Shown here: positions 45,981 through 54,216 of the stretch, piece after piece
Layout of the letters: every line of letters begins with the position of its first letter
How positions within the stretch are numbered: the stretch's first letter is position 1
Program-made: the position numbers and the translations under genes
Assembly (NCBI GenBank): GCA_050251035.1
Contig: JBFWNN010000007.1
Coordinates: 1 to 64,000 of the forward strand
Reading direction: 5' to 3'
Source: Taklimakanibacter sp050251035
GTDB taxonomy: Bacteria > Pseudomonadota > Alphaproteobacteria > Rhizobiales > Aestuariivirgaceae
DNA length: 64,000 bases
The notes under the pieces: model-generated
Databases searched by the model: none
Told to the model about the DNA's origin: nothing
What the model saw: only the letters and a program-made list of their open reading frames with translations

Positions 45981-46889
45981 ATGACGCCTTTCGCCATCGC
46001 CGGCATCCAGATGCAACTGGGCCACGGCTCCAATATCGACGCCATGCGCCAGCGCATCGATCTGACGATGCATCTGTTTCCCTGGGTGCAAATGGTGATG
46101 TTCTCCGAGCTCGCCTGCTACGGGCCGCTCCTGCAATATGCCCAGCCCCTGCCGGGAGCGGCCGAGGATGCCTTCTGCGACATCGCCAGGCATCACCGCA
46201 TCTGGGTCGTCAACGGGTCCATGTATGAGCGCCGCGACGGCGGCATCTACAACACCACCTCGGTGATCAATCCCGAAGGTCAGATCATCGGGCGCTATCG
46301 CAAGATGTTCCCGTTCCTGCCGCTCGAGCAGGGGGTCCAGGCCGGCAAGGAGTTCTTCGCCTTCGACGTCGAGGGCGTGGGCAAGTTCGGCATCCTCAAT
46401 TGTTATGACATCTGGTTCCCCGAGACGTCGCGCCAGCTCACCGCCATGGGCGTCGATGTTATCCTGCATCCGGTCATGACGCACACGATCGACCGCGATG
46501 TCGATATCGCGATCAGCCATGCGACGGCGGCGATGATGCAGTGCTACATCTTCGACGTGAACGGCCTGGGCGCCGGCGGTAATGGCCGCTCCTGCGTCTA
46601 TGACCCGTCCGGCCATGCGCTGTTCATGGGCGACTCGACCGAGCAGATCATCCCGATCGAGATCGACATGGAGCTGGTGCGCCGCTCGCGCGAGCGCGGC
46701 ATCAGGGGCCTGGGCCAGATGGCCAAGAGCTTCCGTGACCGACAGGTGGATTTCCCGGTCTATGATCGCGCCCATTTCGATCCGAGCTATCTCGAATCAC
46801 TGGGCGCGCTGGCGACGCCGCGCCGTGTCGATGCGCCGGCGCCGAAGAACGTGCACACATTGCCGGTTCGCCGCAGCTTCGTGAATTAG
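45981..46889 (+). CDS. Nitrilase-superfamily carbon-nitrogen hydrolase
   Basis: 302-aa amidase of the nitrilase superfamily. The Glu-Lys-Cys triad is visible: Glu in VMFSELACYGP (about residue 43), Lys in GRYRKMFPFLPLE, and Cys in GILNCYDIWFPETSRQL. The pattern is closest to aliphatic amidases and related omega-amidases. It has no signal peptide, so is cytoplasmic. The substrate is unknown. It is a single gene bounded by a 118-bp upstream gap and a strong bidirectional hairpin downstream. Confidence 0.88.
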   Translation: MTPFAIAGIQMQLGHGSNIDAMRQRIDLTMHLFPWVQMVMFSELACYGPLLQYAQPLPGAAEDAFCDIARHHRIWVVNGSMYERRDGGIYNTTSVINPEGQIIGRYRKMFPFLPLEQGVQAGKEFFAFDVEGVGKFGILNCYDIWFPETSRQLTAMGVDVILHPVMTHTIDRDVDIAISHATAAMMQCYIFDVNGLGAGGNGRSCVYDPSGHALFMGDSTEQIIPIEIDMELVRRSRERGIRGLGQMAKSFRDRQVDFPVYDRAHFDPSYLESLGALATPRRVDAPAPKNVHTLPVRRSFVN

Positions 46890-46919
46890 CGCGCCGAACG
46901 GTTGGCCGAAAGCCTTTCG

Positions 46920-46949
46920 ATGGCCGGGTTGGATATTCAGCCCGGCCAT
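46920..46949. terminator. bidirectional hairpin between convergent genes
   Basis: Perfect 9-bp stem ATGGCCGGG (46920-46928) / CCCGGCCAT (46941-46949) with a 12-nt loop, between the nitrilase-family gene and the convergent small membrane gene. No strong T-run on either side. Confidence 0.6.
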
Positions 46950-46957
46950 TGCCGTTT

Positions 46958-47446
46958 CTAGGCCGGGCGCGACTGGGCCGGCCAGTGCCTGAGAAGGACG
47001 ACGAAGGTGACGGCATGCGTCACGAGCAGCGCCGGGACCCAGAAGGCGGGTATCCAATAAGCCGGCCCCATGAAGCGGGGCGCGTCATAGGCCGTCGCCA
47101 GGACGATCGCCGCGGCGAGGTCGATGCTGCCTTCCAGGGTGAAGACCCAGACGAGCAGGCGGCTCACCTGCAGGTCCCGCGCAAGCGCCAGGAAGGCTGC
47201 CAGCGCCAGCACCGCCGCCAGCAGGTCGCCGAACGCTGCGGGATAGGTGAATTGGTCTGGAATGCCCGGATAGGTCGCGCCTTCGGTCAGGAACATGAGT
47301 CCGAGATGGCGCATCCCATGCAAAAGAAGGATGGGCATGAGCACGGTGGCCGGCGTGAGCTCAGGCAGACGCGGCAGCAGGTAATGGCGGGCGGCGAGCC
47401 AGAAGACGAATGTGCTGAACGCCAGATTGACGGTGAGGATGTTCAT
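46958..47446 (-). CDS. hypothetical multi-pass membrane protein
   Basis: 162-aa protein with about five hydrophobic segments, starting NLAFSTFVFWLAARHYLLP and including LLAAVLALAAFLALARDL, SIDLAAAIVLATAY and VPALLVTHAVTFVVLLRHW. The charged pattern MRHLGLMFLTEGAT between helices one and three is probably conserved, but I do not recognise the family. It may be a small oxidoreductase-like or regulatory membrane protein. The upstream side carries the longest copy of the dispersed repeat. Confidence 0.6.
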   Translation of the reverse strand: MNILTVNLAFSTFVFWLAARHYLLPRLPELTPATVLMPILLLHGMRHLGLMFLTEGATYPGIPDQFTYPAAFGDLLAAVLALAAFLALARDLQVSRLLVWVFTLEGSIDLAAAIVLATAYDAPRFMGPAYWIPAFWVPALLVTHAVTFVVLLRHWPAQSRPA

Positions 47447-47468
47447 CGCTCTGTCCTACTCGGTTGCT

Positions 47469-47604
47469 GGAGCGCATCCCGGCGAAGTGGACTCACTTCG
47501 CCGAAAAGGATTCGCGCAAATCAATATGTTGGAGCAAATCCTTATCGCCGAAGTCTTCCACCCCGGAGCGGGTCCGGCGCAGGCCATTGGCAGGATGTGC
47601 TCTA
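47469..47604. repeat. dispersed intergenic repeat, copy A (longest)
   Basis: About 136 bp bounded by near-matching inverted ends GAGCGCATCC and GGATGTGCTC. Inside is a perfect hairpin GGCGAAGTG (47481-47489) / CACTTCGCC (47494-47502). Next come CGCAAATCAATATGTTGGAG and then AAATCCTTATCG and AAGTCTTCCAC, shared with the copies at 13959-14004 and 60648-60712. It lies upstream of the small membrane gene and beyond the end of the minus-strand GGDEF/EAL gene. Confidence 0.75.
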
Positions 47605-47677
47605 AGACCGTCGAACGGACATGAGGATACCGCCGGGATCGAAAGAGCCAACTCTCCAGTTGCGCCCCTGAGTTTTG

Positions 47678-49936
47678 TCAGGCGCTCTCGTCGCCCAGGC
47701 GGTTCTCGACGAGCACCCGGCGGGCGACCGGCTGATCGGTGCCATGGTCGTGATTGCCGGCTTTCCTGGTTTCGAGCGCGTCGTCCGCCGCCAGTTTCGG
47801 CGTGAGTTCCGCGGCCGGCATCGGCCGGTTGAAATGGAAGCCCTGCAGGAGCTCGCAGCCGGCGAGCCTCAGGAACTTGGCCTGGAACTCGTCCTCGATG
47901 CCTTCCGCCGTCACCTTCAAACCCATCGAACGGGCGATGGCGATGGTGCCCTGGACGAGCTGTTGGACATTGGCATTGGTGGTGATATCGGCGCAGATCG
48001 AGCGGTCGAGCTTGAGGCGGTCGAAGGGGAAAGAGCGCAGATAGCCGATGCTCGAATAGCCGGTGCCGAAATCGTCGAGCGCGATGGTCACACCGCGCTC
48101 CTTGAGCCGGCGCATCGCGGCGAGCGCGATGTCGGGCTCCGCCATGAGATGGCGCTCGGTGATCTCGAGCTCGAGCCGGTGCGCCGGAAAGCCGGTCTCG
48201 GCCAGGACCCGGCCGACGATCGCGTCGAAATGCGGGTCCTTGAACTGCACCGGCGAGACATTGACCGAGAGATAATGCTGCGGCCAGGCGAGCGCATCGA
48301 GGCAGGCGCGGCGCAGCACATAGCTGCCGAGCTTGTCGATGAGGCCGCCTTCCTCGGCGAGCGAGATGAAGATGTCGGGGCCGACCACCCGGCCGTTGAA
48401 CATCGTCCAGCGCGCCAGCGCCTCGACGCCCTTGGGCGCATGCGTCGCGGCATCGACGATGAGCTGATAGGCGAGCCGGATCTCTTCTCCCGCCAGCGCC
48501 TCGCGCAGGTGGTGTGTGAGGGTGGCGCGTTCCTGCATTTTGGCGTCGATATTGGCGTCGTAATAGGCGATGCGGTTGCCACCGAGCTTCTTGGCCTCGT
48601 ACATGGCGATGTCGGAGCGGCGCAGGAGCTCATGGATCGTCGTGTCGAGCGAGCAGCCGGAAGCGATGCCGACGCTGGTGCCGAGGCGCAGATCGCCGGT
48701 CGGCGTCTTGATCGGCTCCTTGAGGAATTCGATGAACTGCTCGGCCACCCGGCCGGCGACGCGCTGCGCCTCGGGGCCGGTGGTGAGGAAGGCGAACTCG
48801 TCGCCGCCGACGCGGGCGAGGAGCCCCTTGCCGGCGCTGATATGGCCGAAGCCCGCGGCGCAGCCGAGCAGCGCCCGGTCGCCGGTGAAGTGTCCATGCG
48901 TGTCGTTCACATTCTTGAAGCCGTCGAGATCGAGGAAGACGACGCAGACGTCGTTCTGCATGCGTAGCGCCGAGCCGTCGCCCAGCGGCGTACCGAGCAG
49001 CGAGGCCCGGTTCGGCAGGCCGGTGAGGAAATCGTGCGAAGCCGCATGTTCGGCCTCCTTCTGGCTGCGCATCGTAGCCCGCAGATTGGCCCAGGCGGTG
49101 ACCACGACGCCCATCAGGATGAGGGACAGGAGGGTCAGTATCGTCGTCACCATCGGGCTGATCGTCGCCAGCACGTCCGATCCCCGCGTCCTGACCGACC
49201 AGATCAGCCGCCCGATGGGAACATTGCTGGGATCGCTGAGCACCAGGCTTGTGTCGGCGGGTGAGTCCTCATTGGTCAGGTCGAAGCCGGCAATGACGAA
49301 CTCTTCGCCGAGCTGCTGGATGGTCGCGGGCGTCAGATGCTTGGCCATCACCAGCATCCGCTTCTGGCCGTCCGGTAGGCTCATCCCATGAGAGAACGGC
49401 ACGATGGGGCCGGCGACCGCCGCGGCGATTCCGTCCGGGGTTTTGAAGTAGCCGCTGGCGAAGGCATATTGGCCGCGCGGGCCGTCGCTGCGCCGCAGGA
49501 TATGCTCGAGCGGCGGACCGAAATAATCCTTCGACGCGATGGCGATGGCCTTGCCGTTGCGCAGGGCGAACAGGTCTTTGCCGTTCTCGTCGATCAGGAA
49601 GGCGGTGTCGAAGATGATGCCGGTCGCGGTCGAATCCGTATAGCTGCTTCGGACGAAATCCGGATCCGGCACGCCGTAGAGGCTCGTCACCGCGTCGTCC
49701 CAGCGCGCATAGTCCTGGTGCCCGTCATGCAGCTTCTTGAGGAAGGATTTGATCGCCGCCTGGGCGGTCTGCTGGGTCAGGGCCCGGTCGGTGCGATCGA
49801 CCTCGTTGGCGAGATGGTTCAGCGCATAGAATACCACAGCGATGGTCGCGAAGAGGGCGATGCCCGCCATCAGCGCGATCCAGAATTCCAATGTGCCCTG
49901 GCGCCCGAAGCGCGCGAGAACTGCGCGAAGAGTCAT
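47678..49936 (-). CDS. membrane cyclic-di-GMP enzyme with CHASE4-like sensor, GGDEF and EAL domains
   Basis: 752-aa protein. One N-terminal helix (about 19-40) and a second near 265-290 flank a periplasmic sensor of about 220 residues that fits CHASE4 (LHDGHQDYARWDDAVTSLYG). The diguanylate cyclase motif is RVGGDEFAF, intact. The phosphodiesterase motif is GVEALARW, with SVNVSP, LEITERHLM, ALDDFGTGYSS, LKLDRSI and TAEGIEDE all present. Both active sites appear complete, so direction of activity cannot be decided from sequence. It likely links an external signal to motility or biofilm. It stands alone. Confidence 0.93.
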   Translation of the reverse strand: MTLRAVLARFGRQGTLEFWIALMAGIALFATIAVVFYALNHLANEVDRTDRALTQQTAQAAIKSFLKKLHDGHQDYARWDDAVTSLYGVPDPDFVRSSYTDSTATGIIFDTAFLIDENGKDLFALRNGKAIAIASKDYFGPPLEHILRRSDGPRGQYAFASGYFKTPDGIAAAVAGPIVPFSHGMSLPDGQKRMLVMAKHLTPATIQQLGEEFVIAGFDLTNEDSPADTSLVLSDPSNVPIGRLIWSVRTRGSDVLATISPMVTTILTLLSLILMGVVVTAWANLRATMRSQKEAEHAASHDFLTGLPNRASLLGTPLGDGSALRMQNDVCVVFLDLDGFKNVNDTHGHFTGDRALLGCAAGFGHISAGKGLLARVGGDEFAFLTTGPEAQRVAGRVAEQFIEFLKEPIKTPTGDLRLGTSVGIASGCSLDTTIHELLRRSDIAMYEAKKLGGNRIAYYDANIDAKMQERATLTHHLREALAGEEIRLAYQLIVDAATHAPKGVEALARWTMFNGRVVGPDIFISLAEEGGLIDKLGSYVLRRACLDALAWPQHYLSVNVSPVQFKDPHFDAIVGRVLAETGFPAHRLELEITERHLMAEPDIALAAMRRLKERGVTIALDDFGTGYSSIGYLRSFPFDRLKLDRSICADITTNANVQQLVQGTIAIARSMGLKVTAEGIEDEFQAKFLRLAGCELLQGFHFNRPMPAAELTPKLAADDALETRKAGNHDHGTDQPVARRVLVENRLGDESA

Positions 49937-50054
49937 TGCCCTGCCTTGCCCATGGCAAAACTACCGGCTGGCCGTCACTAAATGATTATGAATAGGAACG
50001 AAACTGACCGCGGCGCGAAACTTCTCGTTAACGCTGTCCGCCGGTTGCAGGCTC

Positions 50055-50675
50055 TCAGCGGGCGCGTTGCAGGGCCGGGCGCTCGCCACAACGCTGCTTC
50101 CATGCCGCAACACGCGGGTAGTCGCCGAGCGAGATGCCGAGTCGCGTGCCGAACAGCAGTCCGGTGACGCAGGCGATGTCCACCAGCGAAAAGCCGCCGA
50201 GCATGTATTGGCGCCCGTCCAGCCGTGTTTGCAGCGCGGCAAGGCAGCGCGCGAGCTGCGACAGGCTATAGTCGGCCGCAGCGGCGCTGCGGTCCTTGGC
50301 CTCATAGGACATCGGCGTGTCCAGCCCGTGATAGAGATACTGCATCATGTGGCCGCCGAGCTCGACCGAGGCCCAGACGGTCCAGGACAGGGCATCGGCA
50401 TGCTCACGGCTGCCCGCGACGGGCCACAATTGGCGCGCCGCGCCGTAGCTGTCGCCCAGATGCAACAGTATCGCACCGGACTCGAAAAACGTGCGCCCGT
50501 CATCGATGAGCGCCGGCACCTTGCCCTGGGGATGCAGGGCCAGATGGCGAGCCGAGCGGTGCTCGCCTTTCTCGGCGTCGAGCGCGATAAATTCATAGGG
50601 CAGGCCGAGTTCCTCCAGCGCCCATGACACCCGTGTGCCGGAGCTGCGCGGCCAGGAATGAAGCTGGATGGCCAT
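50055..50675 (-). CDS. Glutathione S-transferase family protein
   Basis: 206-aa soluble protein. The N-terminal thioredoxin-like domain is LHSWPRSSGTRVSWALEELGLPYEF with the cis-Pro loop GKVPALIDDG and the glutathione-binding ESGAILLHLG. The helical C-terminal domain has the N-capping motif FSLVDIACVTGLLF. The ATG at 50675 has AGGAGGT at good spacing; longer in-frame extension runs through the next gene and is not real. Substrate is unknown. It follows the ATP-grasp gene by 26 bp and is probably co-transcribed with it. Confidence 0.92.
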   Translation of the reverse strand: MAIQLHSWPRSSGTRVSWALEELGLPYEFIALDAEKGEHRSARHLALHPQGKVPALIDDGRTFFESGAILLHLGDSYGAARQLWPVAGSREHADALSWTVWASVELGGHMMQYLYHGLDTPMSYEAKDRSAAAADYSLSQLARCLAALQTRLDGRQYMLGGFSLVDIACVTGLLFGTRLGISLGDYPRVAAWKQRCGERPALQRAR

Positions 50676-50701
50676 GGCGACCTCCTGAAGGCGGCCCCGG
50701 G

Positions 50702-52171
50702 TCAGAACATCTTGTTGACGCTGTCCATGGGTGGCGGCGTCGGCGCCGACGGGCCCTCCAGCGGAATGGCGTCGAAATGCTTGTAGATCGCCTTGATCCA
50801 GTCCTTGGCGCGATCTTTCAGCTTGCGGTCGTCCGTCTGCATGCGCCCGCGTGAGACCAATATGCCCATGTCGGCGCCGTGATAGCGGTAATCGCCCGCC
50901 GTGTAGACGCGCAGATAGAAGGCCTCGTTCTCGCCCGAGACCAGGAACCAGTCGATCGACTTGCGCACCAGCGAGATGTCTCCGTTCGCGTTCATCTGCC
51001 AGATGCCGGAGGCCGGCGCCTTGGTGATCATCTCGACGCGGTCGGTCGGATATTTGAGAATGAGCTGGCTCCAATTGTCATATTCCGTCCAGCGGGCCTG
51101 CAGCTTGGCGAGGTCGATCTCCCAATCGACATCCATGAATTCGAGCATGTGGAAGAGATAGATCGGGCAGCCGCCATAGGTCGAGGTGATGAGGTTGGTG
51201 AGTGGCGAGGCGCCCGACACCCGCGGATTGATCTCGCCCAGATAGACTTCACGGGTGTCGGTATCGATGAGGAAGTCCATGCAGAAGGCGCCTTTGTAGC
51301 CGGCCTTGTAGAGCCGCTGCCCAAGCTTCTGCGCCATGCGGATGACGGCCTTGCGCTCCTTGTCGAGGCCGCCGACGAAGACGTCGTTGCCGCACCATCC
51401 GCCCTTGTAGGGGGTGACCTCGGCAAAGCCGGTGATGTCGGTCTGCAGGGGGCCGACTAGGGTGCCGTGCCGGGTCGCGACCGCCTCGACGGTGCCGGGC
51501 AGGTGGTTGATCCGCCGCATGACCTTGAGCTGCTCGCCGACGAGCTTGTCCTGGTTCTTCTTCCAGTCGGCTTCCGCCTTGATGAAGAAGGTGGTCCGGC
51601 CGGAGTCGCCATAGGGGGTCTGGACGACCAGGTCGGTGCCGAGCTTCGCCTTCTGCGCAAGCTTCAGGAGTTCGGCATAACTCTTTGCTTTACCGAGTGT
51701 ATTCGGTGCGCTCTTGATGCCCGCCTCATTGCCGAGCTGGGTGGTGACGATCTTGGAATCGATGTGTTTGCGCAACTTGACCGGGGGCAGGGCGATCTTG
51801 AGGCCGAGCTCCTTTGCGAGCTTCTCGGTCTCCTCGTCGAGCATCACCAGGACGAGCAGGCCCTTGCCGCGCTCGGCGATCCGGGCCCTGACCTCCTTGT
51901 GGCGCAACAGATAGTTGTTCACGTCCTCGATCGAGCGGAATTCATGCGGCCCATGCTCGCGCGGCACGGTGATTTTCGGGTGGGTGCCGTCGAAGCTGTC
52001 GAAGAAATTGATGTATTCGAAGTTGTTGATCCAGCGTCCGAGCCCCAGGAGATTGTAGGGGGTAGGGGAAAGGAAATAGATCGGCGTCTGGTTGTGCCGG
52101 AAAAATTTGTAGATATCTGAAAGGCTTGTGAGCTTCTGCCGCTTGCCCCGCGTGGCGACCCGTCGTGCCAT
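50702..52171 (-). CDS. ATP-grasp superfamily protein of unknown substrate
   Basis: 489-aa soluble protein with an ATP-grasp fold. Residues about 130-345 carry the pattern: KHIDSKIVTTQLGNEAGIKSAPNTLG (like the N-lobe of carboxylases), LVVQTPYGDSGRTTFFIK (flexible lid), GYKGAFCMDFLID and VYLGEINPRVSGASPLTNL, where E-x-N-P-R is the metal/ATP site. The N-terminal 125 residues and C-terminal 140 residues match no family I know. It resembles biotin-carboxylase-type ligases without the carboxylase body. It precedes a GST gene and is divergent from rpsB. Confidence 0.82.
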   Translation of the reverse strand: MARRVATRGKRQKLTSLSDIYKFFRHNQTPIYFLSPTPYNLLGLGRWINNFEYINFFDSFDGTHPKITVPREHGPHEFRSIEDVNNYLLRHKEVRARIAERGKGLLVLVMLDEETEKLAKELGLKIALPPVKLRKHIDSKIVTTQLGNEAGIKSAPNTLGKAKSYAELLKLAQKAKLGTDLVVQTPYGDSGRTTFFIKAEADWKKNQDKLVGEQLKVMRRINHLPGTVEAVATRHGTLVGPLQTDITGFAEVTPYKGGWCGNDVFVGGLDKERKAVIRMAQKLGQRLYKAGYKGAFCMDFLIDTDTREVYLGEINPRVSGASPLTNLITSTYGGCPIYLFHMLEFMDVDWEIDLAKLQARWTEYDNWSQLILKYPTDRVEMITKAPASGIWQMNANGDISLVRKSIDWFLVSGENEAFYLRVYTAGDYRYHGADMGILVSRGRMQTDDRKLKDRAKDWIKAIYKHFDAIPLEGPSAPTPPPMDSVNKMF

Positions 52172-52436
52172 ATTTCCCCTCCGTCAGGCTTGTGGATGCC
52201 TGTTCCATCAAGACTACGCAAAAATGTCAGTCGAGGCCAAGGGGGTGTTTCGGGGGCCGCGCCGGGTCCCCTTGTCTTTGCCGCCGGCCTTCCGTATAAG
52301 GCGCGCCGTTAACTCACACGCGGATGCGGGATGAGAGGCATGGGAGCCCCGCTCCCCACATAGCCTTTCCTCCCTCCGGTGCCGGATTTTCCGGTCACAT
52401 CATCCGCGGCGGATCAACCGGAAAAGGATATTACGC

Positions 52437-53201
52437 ATGGCTCTGCCAGAATTCACTATGCGCCAGCTCTTGGAAGCGGGCGTTCACTTCGGTCACCAGA
52501 CCCACCGTTGGAACCCCAAGATGAAGCCCTTCATCTACGGATCGCGCAACGGTATCCACATCATCGACCTGGCCCACACCGTGCCGCTCTTGCATCAGGC
52601 GCTCCTCGCCATCGCCGACACGATCTCGCGCGGCGGCCGCGTGCTGTTCGTCGGCACCAAGCGCGCCGCCCAGGACTCGATCGCCGATGCGGCCAAGAAG
52701 TCGGCCCAGTATTACATCAATTCGCGCTGGCTCGGCGGCACGCTGACCAACTGGAAGACGATCTCCAATTCGATCAAGCGCCTGCGCCAGCTCGAGGAGA
52801 CGGTGTCGAAGGAAGGCCAGGGCCTCACCAAGCGCGAGCTCCTGACGCTGACCCGCGAGAAGGACAAGCTCGAGCAGGCCTTGGGCGGCATCAAGGACAT
52901 GGGCGGCACGCCCGACATCATCTTCGTCATCGACACCAACAAGGAACAGCTGGCGATCAAGGAAGCCAACCGTCTCGGCATCCCGGTCGTCGCCATCCTC
53001 GACACCAATTGCGATCCGGCGGGCGTCACCTATCCGATCCCGGGCAATGACGATGCCGGCCGCGCCATCACGCTCTATTGCGATCTCGTCAGCCGCGCCT
53101 GCATCGAAGGCATCTCGCAGGGCCAGCGCGGTGCCGGTCGCGACGTCGGCGAATCTGAAAATCCGCAAGGCGAAGAGCTGCCGGAAGCGGCCAACGCCTG
53201 A
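52437..53201 (+). CDS. rpsB: 30S ribosomal protein S2
   Basis: 254-aa S2. The conserved start is MALPEFTMRQLLEAGVHFGHQ, with HRWNPKMKPFIYGSRNGIHIIDL and NSRWLGGTLTNWKT later, and PDIIFVIDTNKEQLAIKEA near 155. The C-terminus (about 235-254) is an acidic extension. It starts after a 265-bp gap that should contain the rpsB promoter and leader. tsf follows by 58 bp. The usual rpsB-tsf-pyrH order is broken after tsf. Confidence 0.97.
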   Translation: MALPEFTMRQLLEAGVHFGHQTHRWNPKMKPFIYGSRNGIHIIDLAHTVPLLHQALLAIADTISRGGRVLFVGTKRAAQDSIADAAKKSAQYYINSRWLGGTLTNWKTISNSIKRLRQLEETVSKEGQGLTKRELLTLTREKDKLEQALGGIKDMGGTPDIIFVIDTNKEQLAIKEANRLGIPVVAILDTNCDPAGVTYPIPGNDDAGRAITLYCDLVSRACIEGISQGQRGAGRDVGESENPQGEELPEAANA

Positions 53202-53259
53202 TCACGAGACCCCTGAGTCCGCTCTATACGGGCGGACTCTCTACCCCACGAGGACGAAC

Positions 53260-54180
53260 ATGGCTGAGATCACCGCAGCAATGGTGAAGGACCTGCGCGA
53301 GAAGACCGGCGTAGGCATGATGGACTGCAAGGCGGCGCTCGCCGCCACCAATGGCGACATGGACGCCGCCGTCGACTGGCTCAGGGCCAAGGGCCTCGCC
53401 AAGGCGGCGAAGAAATCGACGCGCGTCGCCGCCGAAGGGCTGGTCGGGCTCGCCGTCGAAGGCAATACCGGCGCGCTCGTCGAGGTCAATTCCGAGACCG
53501 ACTTCGTCGCCAGGAACGACAAATTCCAGGCGATGGTCGCCGATATCGCCAAGCTCGCCCTCAAGGCGGAGGGCAACACCGAGAAGCTGAAGACCGCCCA
53601 TTATCCGGGCTCGAAGCACGCGGTTGCCGAATATGTGGCGGAGATGGTGGCCTCGATCGGCGAGAACATGGGCGTGCGCCGCACCGCCGCGCTCAGCGTC
53701 AAGGACGGCGTCATCGGCAGCTATGTGCACAACCAGATCGCGCCCGGCCTCGGTAAGATCGGCGTGATCGTGGCGCTCGAATCGACCGGAAAGAAGGACG
53801 AACTCGCCCAGCTCGGCAAGATGCTGGCGATGCATGTCGCGGCGACCAATCCGGTCGCTCTCGATCTCGCCGGCGTGCCCAAGGAGACGATCGAGCGCGA
53901 GAAGGCCATTCTCGCCGAGAAGAATGCCGGCAAACCCGAGAAGGTCTTGGAAAAGATCATGGAGAGCGGCCTCAAGTCCTATGCCAAGGAGAATTGCCTC
54001 CTCGAGCAGGCCTATGTCCATGACGGCGCCAAGTCGGTGAGCCAGGTCCTGGCCGAGGCCGGCAACAAGGCCGGCAGCCCGGTCAAGATCACCGGCTATG
54101 TGCGCATGCAGCTCGGCGAAGGCATCGAGAAGAAGGAAGACGACTTCGCCGCCGAGGTCGCCAAGGCCGCCGGCGCCTGA
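53260..54180 (+). CDS. tsf: Translation elongation factor Ts
   Basis: 306-aa nucleotide-exchange factor for EF-Tu. The N-terminal UBA-like segment MAEITAAMVKDLREKTGVGMMDCKAAL and the core motif VEVNSETDFVARN are diagnostic. So is the GSKHAVAEYVAEMVASIGENM region. ATG at 53260 gives the usual N-terminus; AGGACGAAC precedes it. Immediately downstream is a hairpin (54190-54216), so transcription may end here instead of reading into pyrH. Confidence 0.97.
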   Translation: MAEITAAMVKDLREKTGVGMMDCKAALAATNGDMDAAVDWLRAKGLAKAAKKSTRVAAEGLVGLAVEGNTGALVEVNSETDFVARNDKFQAMVADIAKLALKAEGNTEKLKTAHYPGSKHAVAEYVAEMVASIGENMGVRRTAALSVKDGVIGSYVHNQIAPGLGKIGVIVALESTGKKDELAQLGKMLAMHVAATNPVALDLAGVPKETIEREKAILAEKNAGKPEKVLEKIMESGLKSYAKENCLLEQAYVHDGAKSVSQVLAEAGNKAGSPVKITGYVRMQLGEGIEKKEDDFAAEVAKAAGA

Positions 54181-54189
54181 TCTCGCTGT

Positions 54190-54216
54190 GGATTGTCACC
54201 CGAAGGGTGGCAATCC
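54190..54216. terminator. hairpin after tsf, overlapping the regulator 3' end
   Basis: Inverted repeat GGATTGTCACCC / GGGTGGCAATCC with a GAA loop (one G-U pair). It starts 9 bp after tsf and contains the stop and last codons of the convergent HTH/TPR gene. It can end transcription from both sides; no T-run. Confidence 0.6.

Noticed and set aside
46949..47605. 218-aa plus-strand frame opposite the small membrane gene
   Set aside because: Antisense to a hydrophobic protein with plausible helices, and it runs into the dispersed repeat.
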